This document shows, piece by piece, positions 41,981-50,122 of a stretch of DNA of 64,000 nt; position 1 is the stretch's first letter; each line of letters opens with the position of its first letter. The DNA is from DSBN01 sp041686355 (lineage in GTDB: Bacteria; Spirochaetota; Spirochaetia; DSM-16054; Sediminispirochaetaceae), in NCBI GenBank assembly GCA_041686355.1, contig JAWLDZ010000001.1:1-64000 (forward strand), in the 5' to 3' direction. The notes under the pieces were generated by a model. It saw only the letters and a list, made by a program, of their open reading frames with translations. It had not been told where the DNA came from and made no database searches. Both the position numbers and the translations under genes were made by a program.

Positions 41981-42809
41981 ACAAACGGCTCCATGACATG
42001 CTGTGGAGTCCAAGGCTGAGAAGCCATTGGCTGCCGGCGCTCAACAGTATCGCAACTGCCGTCCAGGCAAATACCTGGGCAGTCTCAAGGCTCATCTGGG
42101 ATAACTGCATCTCACTCCCCACTCCCCAATTCGGAAGGCTCAATACTTCTGCTGCCACCACCACCTTCCAGGTGAGGCCCAAAGCGGTTTGGGCTCCTGA
42201 TATTACATACGGTACTACTGAAGGAATCGAGATGTGCAGCAGTCGGCGAGTAGAATCTAAGCCATAGGCTCGTCCCATCTGCAGCAGTTTTTCGTCGGTC
42301 TGTCGGATACCAACAATTATATTTTGAGTGATAACCGGAAAGGCTATGAGAAAGGAGGAGAAAATCGGCACAGTACCGGTCTTAAACCACAACAGGGCGA
42401 TTAGAATTACCGACATAATCGGGGTGGTTCTAATAACAGCAATGAGGGGCTTGAAAAGAGCATGCAGGGGAAGGCTTATGCCGGCGGCAATGCCGACAAT
42501 AACACCCACCAACAACGAAATAAAAAAACCTGTTAAGCCGCGCAGAAGGGTGACCCACACGGACATCCAAAAATCATTACTTTGCAGCAGGGCCAGCAGC
42601 TCGCGAATTACTGTCGGCGGGGGAGGAAGGATTATGGCGGCATCCATCAGTACCGCAGCCGCCCACCAGGTTCCCAGCAGGACTATGACCGCTGCCCCTG
42701 AGATGCACATGTTACGAAAGCGCAGAACAGTTCTGGCATGTTCTGCGCTGCGCATATTTTGTGAGCGCTTTTTTCGTGAGCCCTTATTGGGTGAGGTAGA
42801 ACCCATCAT
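41964..42809 (-). CDS. ABC transporter permease (NitT/TauT family)
   Basis: A 281-residue permease with about six membrane segments and the EAA loop (GRAYGLDSTRRLLHISIPSVVPYVISG) near residue 200. It overlaps the substrate-binding gene by 26 bases and the ATPase gene by 17 bases. The first 35 residues are charged and may include extra start residues. Confidence 0.9.
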   Translation of the reverse strand: MMGSTSPNKGSRKKRSQNMRSAEHARTVLRFRNMCISGAAVIVLLGTWWAAAVLMDAAIILPPPPTVIRELLALLQSNDFWMSVWVTLLRGLTGFFISLLVGVIVGIAAGISLPLHALFKPLIAVIRTTPIMSVILIALLWFKTGTVPIFSSFLIAFPVITQNIIVGIRQTDEKLLQMGRAYGLDSTRRLLHISIPSVVPYVISGAQTALGLTWKVVVAAEVLSLPNWGVGSEMQLSQMSLETAQVFAWTAVAILLSAGSQWLLSLGLHSMSWSRLYADSM

Positions 42810-43779
42810 CCGGCAGTTGTCCTCCTACGGAGGCGGGATTAAAATCCAGTAGGACCTGTAAAAACTCTTCCATTATCGGCTGTGCTGCGGCAGAAGGTAT
42901 AAACTTTAAGTTGCAGTGGGGAATAGCCGGTTCAGCCAATGCGGCGGGCATAACCTCATATTTTCCGATCAATTCGGCGGCTTCCGCGGGATTACTATTT
43001 ACCCATTCAATTGATTCGGAATAGGCCTCCAGAAAGCGCTCAACCAGTTCAGGACGTTCATCCGCTAGCTGAGGTTTTACCACTACTACCGTAATCGGAT
43101 AAGTGGTTTCTCCTCCCTGAATGTTCTTCCAAGTAGACTGAAAATCGAGAACCCTTTCCACGTCCCCGGCCTTGGTACTCACCATGGTCACAAAGGGTTC
43201 GGGTAAAATTGCGGTGTCGATTTTGCCGGAAATGAGAAGCTGGGCCAGTTGCGGCCCGCTGCTGACGGAAAAATCAACCTGTACATCCTCAGCCGGATCC
43301 AGTCCCTGCTGGGAGAGCAAGTATTGAAACAGGTAATCCGGGGTGGCCCCTTTCCCAATCGAGTGGACGGTTTTATCCTGCAGGTCGCTCCATTCACTAA
43401 TTTCCGGATCGCGGCTCAGCAGATGGAGAACCCCCATTCCTACCACAGCACCCAGTTTGTAGCCGGGTCCGTCGGTGTACATCTTAGCCGCCATGTTAGC
43501 CGGGAAGACTGCAAAATCGAGCTCGCCTCCGGCAACTCTAGAGACCATCATGTTCGGAGAGGGAAGTACAGTAAAATTAGTGTCCACCCCCGGCCCCAAT
43601 TCCGGGACATCTTCAAACATCTTTATCATTCCGAAGCCCGAGGGGCCCTTCAGTGCAGCGGCTTCGATGGTGATTTCTTCCGACTCTTTTACCTCCTGCA
43701 TCCCCCGTGCAGCGAGATTCATTCCTGCACTGCCTAGCAGCAGTGCTGCAGTTAAAATGATTGCGTAGCTTCGTCTCAT
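42784..43779 (-). CDS. ABC transporter substrate-binding protein (NMT1/THI5-like)
   Basis: A 331-residue periplasmic binding protein with a signal peptide (RRSYAIILTAALLLGSAGMNLAARG). The mature part fits the NMT1/SsuA family: ELDFAVFPANMAAKMY, DLQDKTVHSIGKGATPDY, QLLISGKIDTAILPEPF, and a C-terminal SIEWVNSNPAEAAELI. The solute could be a sulfonate, nitrate or pyrimidine-like compound; not resolvable here. The start ATG at 43779 follows GGGAG and lies 10 bases after the tyrS stop, so it is co-translated with tyrS. Confidence 0.88.
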   Translation of the reverse strand: MRRSYAIILTAALLLGSAGMNLAARGMQEVKESEEITIEAAALKGPSGFGMIKMFEDVPELGPGVDTNFTVLPSPNMMVSRVAGGELDFAVFPANMAAKMYTDGPGYKLGAVVGMGVLHLLSRDPEISEWSDLQDKTVHSIGKGATPDYLFQYLLSQQGLDPAEDVQVDFSVSSGPQLAQLLISGKIDTAILPEPFVTMVSTKAGDVERVLDFQSTWKNIQGGETTYPITVVVVKPQLADERPELVERFLEAYSESIEWVNSNPAEAAELIGKYEVMPAALAEPAIPHCNLKFIPSAAAQPIMEEFLQVLLDFNPASVGGQLPDDGFYLTQ

Positions 43780-43789
43780 AGACACTCCC

Positions 43790-45022
43790 TTACTTTATTA
43801 TTACTCGAAAATACCGCTTTTTCCCTGCCCGCAGCAAAAGCTCGTTGTCCACCAGTTCATCGGCGGTAACACTCTCCTCAATATCCTCAATTTTGCGGTC
43901 ATTGACTATCGCCCCTCCCTGCTTTACCAGTCGGCGGGCTTCACTTTTTGAAGCACAGAGGCTGGTGCGGGAGAACAGATCCATCACATTGATACCGGCT
44001 TCAAGTTCAGCTGCTTCTACTTCCAAGGAGGGTATCCCGTCACGGTCGGCCACGCCTCCGGATGAAAAAGCGGCCTTTGAAGCCTCCAGAGATTTATTGG
44101 CCTCTTCCTCGCCATGTATAATCTTAGTCTGCTCCCAGGCGAGCCTTTCCTTCGCTTTATTGATATCCTGTCCCTCCAGTTTTGCCAGCTCGGCAATTTC
44201 ATCCATCGACAGGAAGGTAAACATCTTCAAAAAGCGCTCTACATCGGCATCATTCACGTTACGCCAATATTGAAAAAACTCGTAGGGTGAGCATAATTCC
44301 GGATTAAGGAAAATTGCTCCGCGCTCGGACTTGCCCATTTTTTTGCCGTCCGCCCGGGTGATAAGAGGAAATGTCAAACCGTGAGCCTCGTTTCCATCCA
44401 TCCGTCGTATTAGTTCAACGCCGCTTACTATGTTTCCCCACTGATCATCACCGCCTACCTGCAGTTTACAGTTGTGCTCACGATTCAGCATGAGAAAGTC
44501 ATAGGACTGCAGCAGCATGTAGTTGAACTCGATAAAGGAGAGCCCCCGCTCCAGGCGCTGCTTGTAGGCCTCAAAAGTCAGCATCCGGTTTACCGAGAAG
44601 TGTCGGCCGACGTCCCGCAAAAACTCAATGTAGTTCAGACCGCCCAGCCAGTCGTAGTTATTAACCATAACCGCTCGACCTTCGGTAAAATCAATCAGCT
44701 TGGAGGCACCGCTCTTGATCGCTTTTTCATTCTCGCGGATTTCTTCCAGGGTGATAATTTTACGCATCTCGGTTTTTCCTGAGGGGTCACCGATCAAGCC
44801 TGTTCCCCCCCCCACCACTACAATCGGCCGATGGCCGTGCTGCTGAAGGTGGGCCATGGCATAAAAGGGCACCATATGCCCGATATGCAGGCTGCGGGCA
44901 GTCGGATCAACCCCGACGTAAAAGCTCACACTCTCCTGCCCCATAATCTCTTCAAGTCGCTCTATATCGGTACACTGCTGTAAAAAGCCGCGCTGTTTTA
45001 ATTCTTCAAGTCCTGATGTCAT
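43790..45022 (-). CDS. tyrS: tyrosyl-tRNA synthetase
   Basis: A 410-residue class I synthetase. HIGH-type motif LHIGHMVPF near residue 46, KMSKS-type KMGKSERG near residue 229, and a C-terminal S4 RNA-binding domain (SKSEARRLVKQGGAIVND). AGGAGAG precedes the ATG, which lies 2 bases after the glyS stop. Middle gene of the synthetase-transporter operon. Confidence 0.96.
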   Translation of the reverse strand: MTSGLEELKQRGFLQQCTDIERLEEIMGQESVSFYVGVDPTARSLHIGHMVPFYAMAHLQQHGHRPIVVVGGGTGLIGDPSGKTEMRKIITLEEIRENEKAIKSGASKLIDFTEGRAVMVNNYDWLGGLNYIEFLRDVGRHFSVNRMLTFEAYKQRLERGLSFIEFNYMLLQSYDFLMLNREHNCKLQVGGDDQWGNIVSGVELIRRMDGNEAHGLTFPLITRADGKKMGKSERGAIFLNPELCSPYEFFQYWRNVNDADVERFLKMFTFLSMDEIAELAKLEGQDINKAKERLAWEQTKIIHGEEEANKSLEASKAAFSSGGVADRDGIPSLEVEAAELEAGINVMDLFSRTSLCASKSEARRLVKQGGAIVNDRKIEDIEESVTADELVDNELLLRAGKKRYFRVIIK

Positions 45023-45024
45023 TC

Positions 45025-46362
45025 TCAGTCTCTCCTGTAATTCTTTATCTCTGTTCGTATTTTTTGTGCAAGTTCCGAGACTGAAACACGCTCCTGCTTC
45101 ATCGAATCCCGGTAGCGGATTGTAACGGTGTTATCTTCTTTTGTATCGTAATCTATGGTGATACAAAAGGGTGTTCCGATCTCATCCTGCCGGCGGTATC
45201 GACGACCGATCGCCCCGCTTTGATCGTAAAAGGTAGCATAATCCTCGCGCAGCTCTTTTTCGATACTCTTGGCCAGTTCGGCAATACCGTCTTTTTTTAC
45301 CAAGGGCAGCACCGCTACTGTTACCGGGGCTACAAGTGGATGAAAATGCATGACAGTACGGGTTTCTCCATCTTCCAATTGCTGCTCTTCGTATGCATCG
45401 GAGAGAACCATCAGGACCGAACGGGTCAAACCGGCGGAGGTCTCGATTACATACGGAACATAGCGCTCACGGGTCTGGTCGTCGAGGTAGGTCATATCCT
45501 TCCGGGAAAATTCGGCATGCCGGCTAAGGTCAAAGTCGGTCCGCGAGTGAATTCCCTCCAGCTCCTGCCAGCCCATGGGGAAGTAGAATTCGATGTCAAA
45601 GGCGTCCTTTGCATAATGAGCCAGTTCATCCGGTCCGTGCTGGTGGAAGCGCAGTTTGTCCTTGCGGATTCCGAGCTTGTTGTAATAGTTAATCCGCTCG
45701 TTTTTCCAGTATTCAAACCATTCCTGATCGTCCCCGGGTTTTACAAAAAACTGCATTTCCATCTGCTCGAACTCGAGGGTGCGGAAAATAAAGTTCTTGG
45801 TAGTTATCTCGTTTCGAAAAGCCTTTCCGACCTGGGCAATCCCAAAGGGTATCCTCACCCGACTGGTCTGCACTACATTTTTGAAGTTTACAAAAATACC
45901 CTGGGCAGTCTCCGGCCGCAGATACACGATGTTATCTTCGCTTTTTACCGCTCCCATATAAGTAGAGAACATCAGATTGAAATCACGGGGTTCGGTAAAC
46001 TCACCCTTCACCCCACAGACCGGGCAGGCTGCTTCCAGATCTATCTGATCGGCCCGAAACCGGCTTTTACAATTTTTACAGTCGACCAGGGGGTCAGAAA
46101 AGTTATCCACATGTCCCGATGCTTCCCAGGTGCGCGGATGCATCATGATAGCGGCGTCCAAACCTACAATACTGTCATGGAGCTGGGTCATCTCCTTCCA
46201 CCAGAAATGTTCAACGTTATTCTTCAGTTCTACTCCGAGGGGACCGTAATCCCAGGCACCGGTTAAACCTCCGTAGATTTCGCTTGATTGGTAGACAAAG
46301 CCCCGTCGCTTGCATAGCGAAACCAGTTTGTCCATTGTTACTTCCGTTGTTGCCTCTGCCAT
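45025..46362 (-). CDS. glyS: glycyl-tRNA synthetase, single-chain dimeric type
   Basis: A 445-residue class II synthetase of the single-chain (archaeal/eukaryal-like) kind rather than the two-subunit type. It begins VTMDKLVSLCKRRGFVYQSSEIYGG and has the zinc-binding CKNC and CPVC pairs near residues 95-120, then motif-2 EITTKNFIFRTLEFEQMEMQFF, and the C-terminal anticodon domain (FCITIDYDTKEDNTVTIRYRD). TAATG joins it to gltX, so translation is coupled. Confidence 0.95.
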   Translation of the reverse strand: MAEATTEVTMDKLVSLCKRRGFVYQSSEIYGGLTGAWDYGPLGVELKNNVEHFWWKEMTQLHDSIVGLDAAIMMHPRTWEASGHVDNFSDPLVDCKNCKSRFRADQIDLEAACPVCGVKGEFTEPRDFNLMFSTYMGAVKSEDNIVYLRPETAQGIFVNFKNVVQTSRVRIPFGIAQVGKAFRNEITTKNFIFRTLEFEQMEMQFFVKPGDDQEWFEYWKNERINYYNKLGIRKDKLRFHQHGPDELAHYAKDAFDIEFYFPMGWQELEGIHSRTDFDLSRHAEFSRKDMTYLDDQTRERYVPYVIETSAGLTRSVLMVLSDAYEEQQLEDGETRTVMHFHPLVAPVTVAVLPLVKKDGIAELAKSIEKELREDYATFYDQSGAIGRRYRRQDEIGTPFCITIDYDTKEDNTVTIRYRDSMKQERVSVSELAQKIRTEIKNYRRD

Positions 46363-47837
46363 TATGAAACCTCGCTTTGTAAAAGGGTTATTGCACGGTC
46401 GATCCGCTCTAATGTTTTATCTATACCTAACAGACGTATCGATCCAAATAAGGGCGGTGATGTACGGCTGCCGGTAATCGCCACGCGCACCGGCATCAGC
46501 ATCGCTCCTAATTTTACTTCAAGTTCCTCTGCTTTCTGCCGCAGCAGCTCCTCTGTACGCTCTTCTCCAAGCGACTCAAACCCCGCCATAAGCTCTCGGT
46601 CGGCTTGCAGTATTTCGATGGTTTTCGCCGCATCGAGTTTTTTCGGAATCAATTCTTCTGCGTCATAGCCCTCGATTTCTTGAAACAAGAACCGGGAGAG
46701 CGGCACAATGTCGGGCAAAAAGTGGAGACGCTCTTTCATCAAGGGCATCATTTCCCGCAGCTTCTCCATTTGATCATCCGTGGGCGGTGTACCGACAACA
46801 TTTTCTTTCTGCAGATAGGGAAGCAGCAGCTCAATCAGCTCTTCGTCCTTTTTCTCACGGATATACTGACCGTTAAACCACTCCAGCTTCTTATAATCGA
46901 AGACCGCCGGAGCTTTGTTCAGTTTTTCCAGCACAAACAGCTCCTCGAGCTCGTCTTTTGTGAAAAACTCGCGTTTATCATCGTAAGACCAGCCAAGAAG
47001 AGAAATGTAGTTGATAACTGCTTCCGGCAGGTAGCCCTGGCGGCGAAACTCGATTACCGAGGTTGCCCCATGGCGCTTGGACAGCTTCTGGCCGTCTTTG
47101 CCCATTACCATTGGAAGGTGGCAGTACTGCGGAGGCTCCCAGCCGAAGGCCTCGTACAGAAGAATATGCAGGGGGCCGGAGGGTATCCACTCTTGGGCCC
47201 GCATAATATGGGTGATGGCCATCAGGTGGTCGTCGACTACGTTTGCCAGATGGTAGGTGGGAAAACCATCTGATTTAAGCAAAACCGGATCGGCGGGAAT
47301 ATCTGTATTCTTTTTTTTCATCTCCCCCAGCAGAATGTCCTCGAAGACAGTAGTTCCTTCCAGGGGAACCTTAAAACGTACAACCGGCTTATGTCCCTGG
47401 CGGAGGTACTCTTTCCGCTGATCTTCGGTAAGGTTACGACAGCGGCGGTCATAGCCCTGACCCTTCTTTTCCTGTTTCTGTTGTTCCCGCAGGGCATCCA
47501 AGCGCTCGGAGCTGCAGAAACAGTAATAAGCATTACCACTCTCAACTAACTGCTCTGCATAGCGGGTATACAAATCAAAGCGCTCAGACTGGACATACGG
47601 ACCGTAGCCGCCGTCTTTGTTGGGACCTTCATCCCATTCGATCCCGAGCCACTCGAAGGTATCATACAGATCCTGCAGGGCTTGATCGTTATAGCGCTCC
47701 CGATCGGTATCCTCTACACGCAGAATAAAGGAGCCTCCCTGGGAACGGGCAAAAAAGTAGTTGAAAAGAGCTGTGCGCACACCGCCGATGTGCTGCAGTC
47801 CGGTAGGAGACGGTGCATACCGTACACGTACACTCAT
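46362..47837 (-). CDS. gltX: glutamyl-tRNA synthetase
   Basis: A 491-residue class I GluRS: SPTGLQHIGGVRTALFNY (HIGH-type) at residues 10-27, DTDRERY, and KLSKRHG near residue 253. The C-terminal anticodon-binding domain is of normal length. Shine-Dalgarno AAGAGG. First gene of the gltX-glyS-tyrS-ABC operon behind a strong promoter. Whether it also charges tRNA-Gln cannot be read here. Confidence 0.96.
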   Translation of the reverse strand: MSVRVRYAPSPTGLQHIGGVRTALFNYFFARSQGGSFILRVEDTDRERYNDQALQDLYDTFEWLGIEWDEGPNKDGGYGPYVQSERFDLYTRYAEQLVESGNAYYCFCSSERLDALREQQKQEKKGQGYDRRCRNLTEDQRKEYLRQGHKPVVRFKVPLEGTTVFEDILLGEMKKKNTDIPADPVLLKSDGFPTYHLANVVDDHLMAITHIMRAQEWIPSGPLHILLYEAFGWEPPQYCHLPMVMGKDGQKLSKRHGATSVIEFRRQGYLPEAVINYISLLGWSYDDKREFFTKDELEELFVLEKLNKAPAVFDYKKLEWFNGQYIREKKDEELIELLLPYLQKENVVGTPPTDDQMEKLREMMPLMKERLHFLPDIVPLSRFLFQEIEGYDAEELIPKKLDAAKTIEILQADRELMAGFESLGEERTEELLRQKAEELEVKLGAMLMPVRVAITGSRTSPPLFGSIRLLGIDKTLERIDRAITLLQSEVS

Positions 47838-47890
47838 ATATTAAACCTCTTGTTGCAGTAAGATAGTAGTTACTCTTCACAGTTCACGCA

Positions 47891-47919
47891 ATTATACGCT
47901 TGCAGAAAAACAGGGTCAA
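47891..47919 (-). promoter_or_regulatory. promoter of the gltX operon
   Basis: On the reverse strand TTGACC (47919-47914) and TATAAT (47896-47891) with a 17-base spacer; transcription would start near 47884, 47 bases before the ATG. Near-consensus. No T-box-like structure is visible in this short leader. Confidence 0.85.
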
Positions 47920-47970
47920 GGAATAGGGTCAGAGAATCGTGAGGGAACAGGGCTGTTGTAAAAAAAGTGC

Positions 47971-48879
47971 TCACTCCCCGGTCGGTTTTTCTTCCTCCGG
48001 GCCTTCCGTTTCAGCATTATAGGGAGTATCATTGGCGGATGCAGAGGTAGATTCCTGGGTAGTGTTCGTCCCTGAAGAGGGCTGAGAAAACAACCACTTC
48101 ACCGCATCCTGAATGAGGGGAGTCATAACAACGATGGCAATGTTATCCTTGCGCTTGTCTATAGCCTTCTGCAACTGACTTTCATTGTAGCGTCGGTTCA
48201 GCTCCTCTTTCTGTTGCTCTACCCTGCCGAGTACTTCGTCATCGAGAGTTTTAAACGGATCTAGGGTGTATAAAACCAGTACCTTCAGAACCGGATCACG
48301 GACGGCTTGAGATAGGGCTAAGAGCTCCTCACGCCCTTCGGAGTGTTCATGCTGCATTAATGTGCCGAAGGCGTACAGAAACCGTATCCACTGTTGATGA
48401 GGAACCTTTTCTGCTTTAAACTCATAGAAGAATTTAACCATATCGTTATGGTTTTTATGAAGTACCTTTGGCATTCCCAGTTCAAGGGCAAACTTCTTAA
48501 CCAGGTTCGGGCGTTTTTCACGCAGGGTCTGCTCCAGAGGCTCAATTTTACTGATATTGCCCGTTACAAAGTATGAGTGAATGAGGGCGCGGACATTGGA
48601 TGTACGGGTATGGCCTTTTTGTATTACCTCATTTTCCAGGAAACGTAATAGATCGGGCCAGTTTTCAGCTTCAAGCAGAGTAAATAGACGCCAGTTCATG
48701 AAAAAATAGCTGTCTATTGCTATTATTATCACTAGGAAGATGAGCGGTAGGTACCAGGATGACGCCCAGAAGTTGCGCGAATATTCGGCTCCCAGCATCA
48801 TAAAGGGCATAAAAATGACAACCGCAAAGGATAAAAGGATGAGAAGGTTGAAAAGTAAAAAAATTAACTTAAATTTCAC
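47971..48879 (-). CDS. two-helix membrane protein, spirochaete type, function unknown
   Basis: A 302-residue protein. Residues 4-75 hold two transmembrane helices (LIFLLFNLLILLSFAVVIFM and YLPLIFLVIIIAIDSYFFM), followed by a long helical cytoplasmic part with TPR-like spacing (LIHSYFVTGNISKIEPLEQTL) and a Ser/Thr/Glu-rich tail. No family recognised. The GTG at 48879 is preferred over a longer frame because AGGAG precedes it by 8 bases. It is divergent from the HD-GYP-like gene. Confidence 0.75.
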   Translation of the reverse strand: MKFKLIFLLFNLLILLSFAVVIFMPFMMLGAEYSRNFWASSWYLPLIFLVIIIAIDSYFFMNWRLFTLLEAENWPDLLRFLENEVIQKGHTRTSNVRALIHSYFVTGNISKIEPLEQTLREKRPNLVKKFALELGMPKVLHKNHNDMVKFFYEFKAEKVPHQQWIRFLYAFGTLMQHEHSEGREELLALSQAVRDPVLKVLVLYTLDPFKTLDDEVLGRVEQQKEELNRRYNESQLQKAIDKRKDNIAIVVMTPLIQDAVKWLFSQPSSGTNTTQESTSASANDTPYNAETEGPEEEKPTGE

Positions 48880-48886
48880 GCTTTTT

Positions 48887-48937
48887 TCTCCTATAATATA
48901 TAGGAGAGAGTGTACTTTATACAATTTAAGGGGTCAA
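48887..48937. promoter_or_regulatory. divergent promoter region with 21-bp palindrome
   Basis: Arms TCTCCTATA and TATAGGAGA (48887-48907) flank ATA. Each arm holds an AGGAG; the left one serves the reverse gene. A reverse promoter TTGACC (48937-48932) with TACACT (48914-48909), 17-base spacer, overlaps the palindrome. TATAAT at 48892-48897 may be the forward -10. Confidence 0.55.
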
Positions 48938-48948
48938 CGGTCACTTAT

Positions 48949-50106
48949 ATGAAAAAGGTTTCGGTAAGCCAACTACAGGTTAACACCTACATTGATGCTC
49001 CGGTCTATCTCGATTCAAAATATATTTTGCTCTCTCCGGAAACTCCAATCACCGAAGAGCTTATTAAACGGCTTGAAAAGTGGCATTACGAGCAGGTACT
49101 CACCGACGGACTTCCATCAGGAGCCCCTCCGACCTCCGGTGGAGGCAACGAGGGAGAATCTTTACTCGACCAGGATATAAAAGACCATGAGGCAGAGAAA
49201 CAAGCAACTGATTTTTTTAACAACATGGTTAAAAAGATCAATGAACTTTTTAATCACTTCCTTGAGAAAGGGCTCATTTACCATGATAGTGTCATTGAGA
49301 TTGCCAAAGAGATCATGGAGGAGCTTAAACAGAATAAGAGATTTTTGCTAAGTGTATATATTCCCGAACAAGAAAACGTCAACTACGTGGTGCCCCATGC
49401 GGTCAAGACTGCAGTATTTGCCCTGGCAGTGGCCGATTTTCTACGGCTGCCGCCGCACAAACAAATTGACCTTGGCACCGCAGCCTTGATGCATGAAATC
49501 GGAATGCTCCGTATTCCTCCGGAAGTATACCAGCACAACCGCCACCTCAGCGAACAAGAGCGGAAGACCATTATTGCTCATCCTGTCATCAGCTACAAAA
49601 TCCTTAAAGAGGCCGGTTTTCCACCGGCTGTGTGCGTAGCCGTTCTTGAGCATCATGAGTATGTTGACGGATCCGGATACCCACGTAAACTGAAGGGCGA
49701 TGATATTTCCCTATACGGAAAAATAGTAGGAGTAGCATCTGCTTATTCCGCGGCCACCTCTAAGCGTCCCTTTCGTGACGGACGTGACGGACATACTAGC
49801 ATCATGGACCTTGCGAAAGAGATGGGCAAACGGTATGATGAGCGTATTCTTCGCGCTTTGGTTTACACGCTGTCGGTATATCCAATTGGAACCTATGTTC
49901 GCATGTCCAATGGGGCTACAGGGGTTATTGTCAAGACCGATCCAAAGGAACCCAAGCACCCTCTGGTTCGACTGCTTATAAATGAGAATAATACCCCCTT
50001 CCGCGATCGACCAATCGTTCAGCCGAAAGACAACGATGAAGTTGTCATCGAGCGTCCACTTACTAAAAACGAAGTAAAAGAGTTGAAAGAATACATTCAG
50101 CAATAA
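48949..50106 (+). CDS. HD-GYP-like protein with altered catalytic residues
   Basis: A 385-residue protein. The N-terminal DUF3391-like part starts MKKVSVSQLQVNTYIDAPVYLD. From about residue 145 the HD-GYP fold is clear: VPHAVKTAVFALAVADFL, LMHEIGMLRIPPEV, HPVISYKILKEAGF, HHEYVDGSGYPRKLKGDDI. HD-GYP enzymes hydrolyse cyclic di-GMP. Here the HD dyad reads His182-Glu183 and the later metal-ligand motif VAD-x-YDA reads VASAYSA (Ser264). GYP (243-245) is kept. It may bind rather than cleave the messenger. The start at 48949 is weakly supported; a GTG at 48910 is possible. It is co-directional with the 410-residue gene, 16 bases apart. Confidence 0.85.
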   Translation: MKKVSVSQLQVNTYIDAPVYLDSKYILLSPETPITEELIKRLEKWHYEQVLTDGLPSGAPPTSGGGNEGESLLDQDIKDHEAEKQATDFFNNMVKKINELFNHFLEKGLIYHDSVIEIAKEIMEELKQNKRFLLSVYIPEQENVNYVVPHAVKTAVFALAVADFLRLPPHKQIDLGTAALMHEIGMLRIPPEVYQHNRHLSEQERKTIIAHPVISYKILKEAGFPPAVCVAVLEHHEYVDGSGYPRKLKGDDISLYGKIVGVASAYSAATSKRPFRDGRDGHTSIMDLAKEMGKRYDERILRALVYTLSVYPIGTYVRMSNGATGVIVKTDPKEPKHPLVRLLINENNTPFRDRPIVQPKDNDEVVIERPLTKNEVKELKEYIQQ

Positions 50107-50122
50107 CCTCATTACTACTGAA

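Noticed and set aside
45220..46266. 348-residue forward frame opposite glyS
   Set aside because: Complement of a conserved synthetase; composition follows the codon pattern of glyS.
47838..47890. T-box or other riboswitch before gltX
   Set aside because: The leader from the predicted start is only about 47 bases and shows no T-box sequence or stem.
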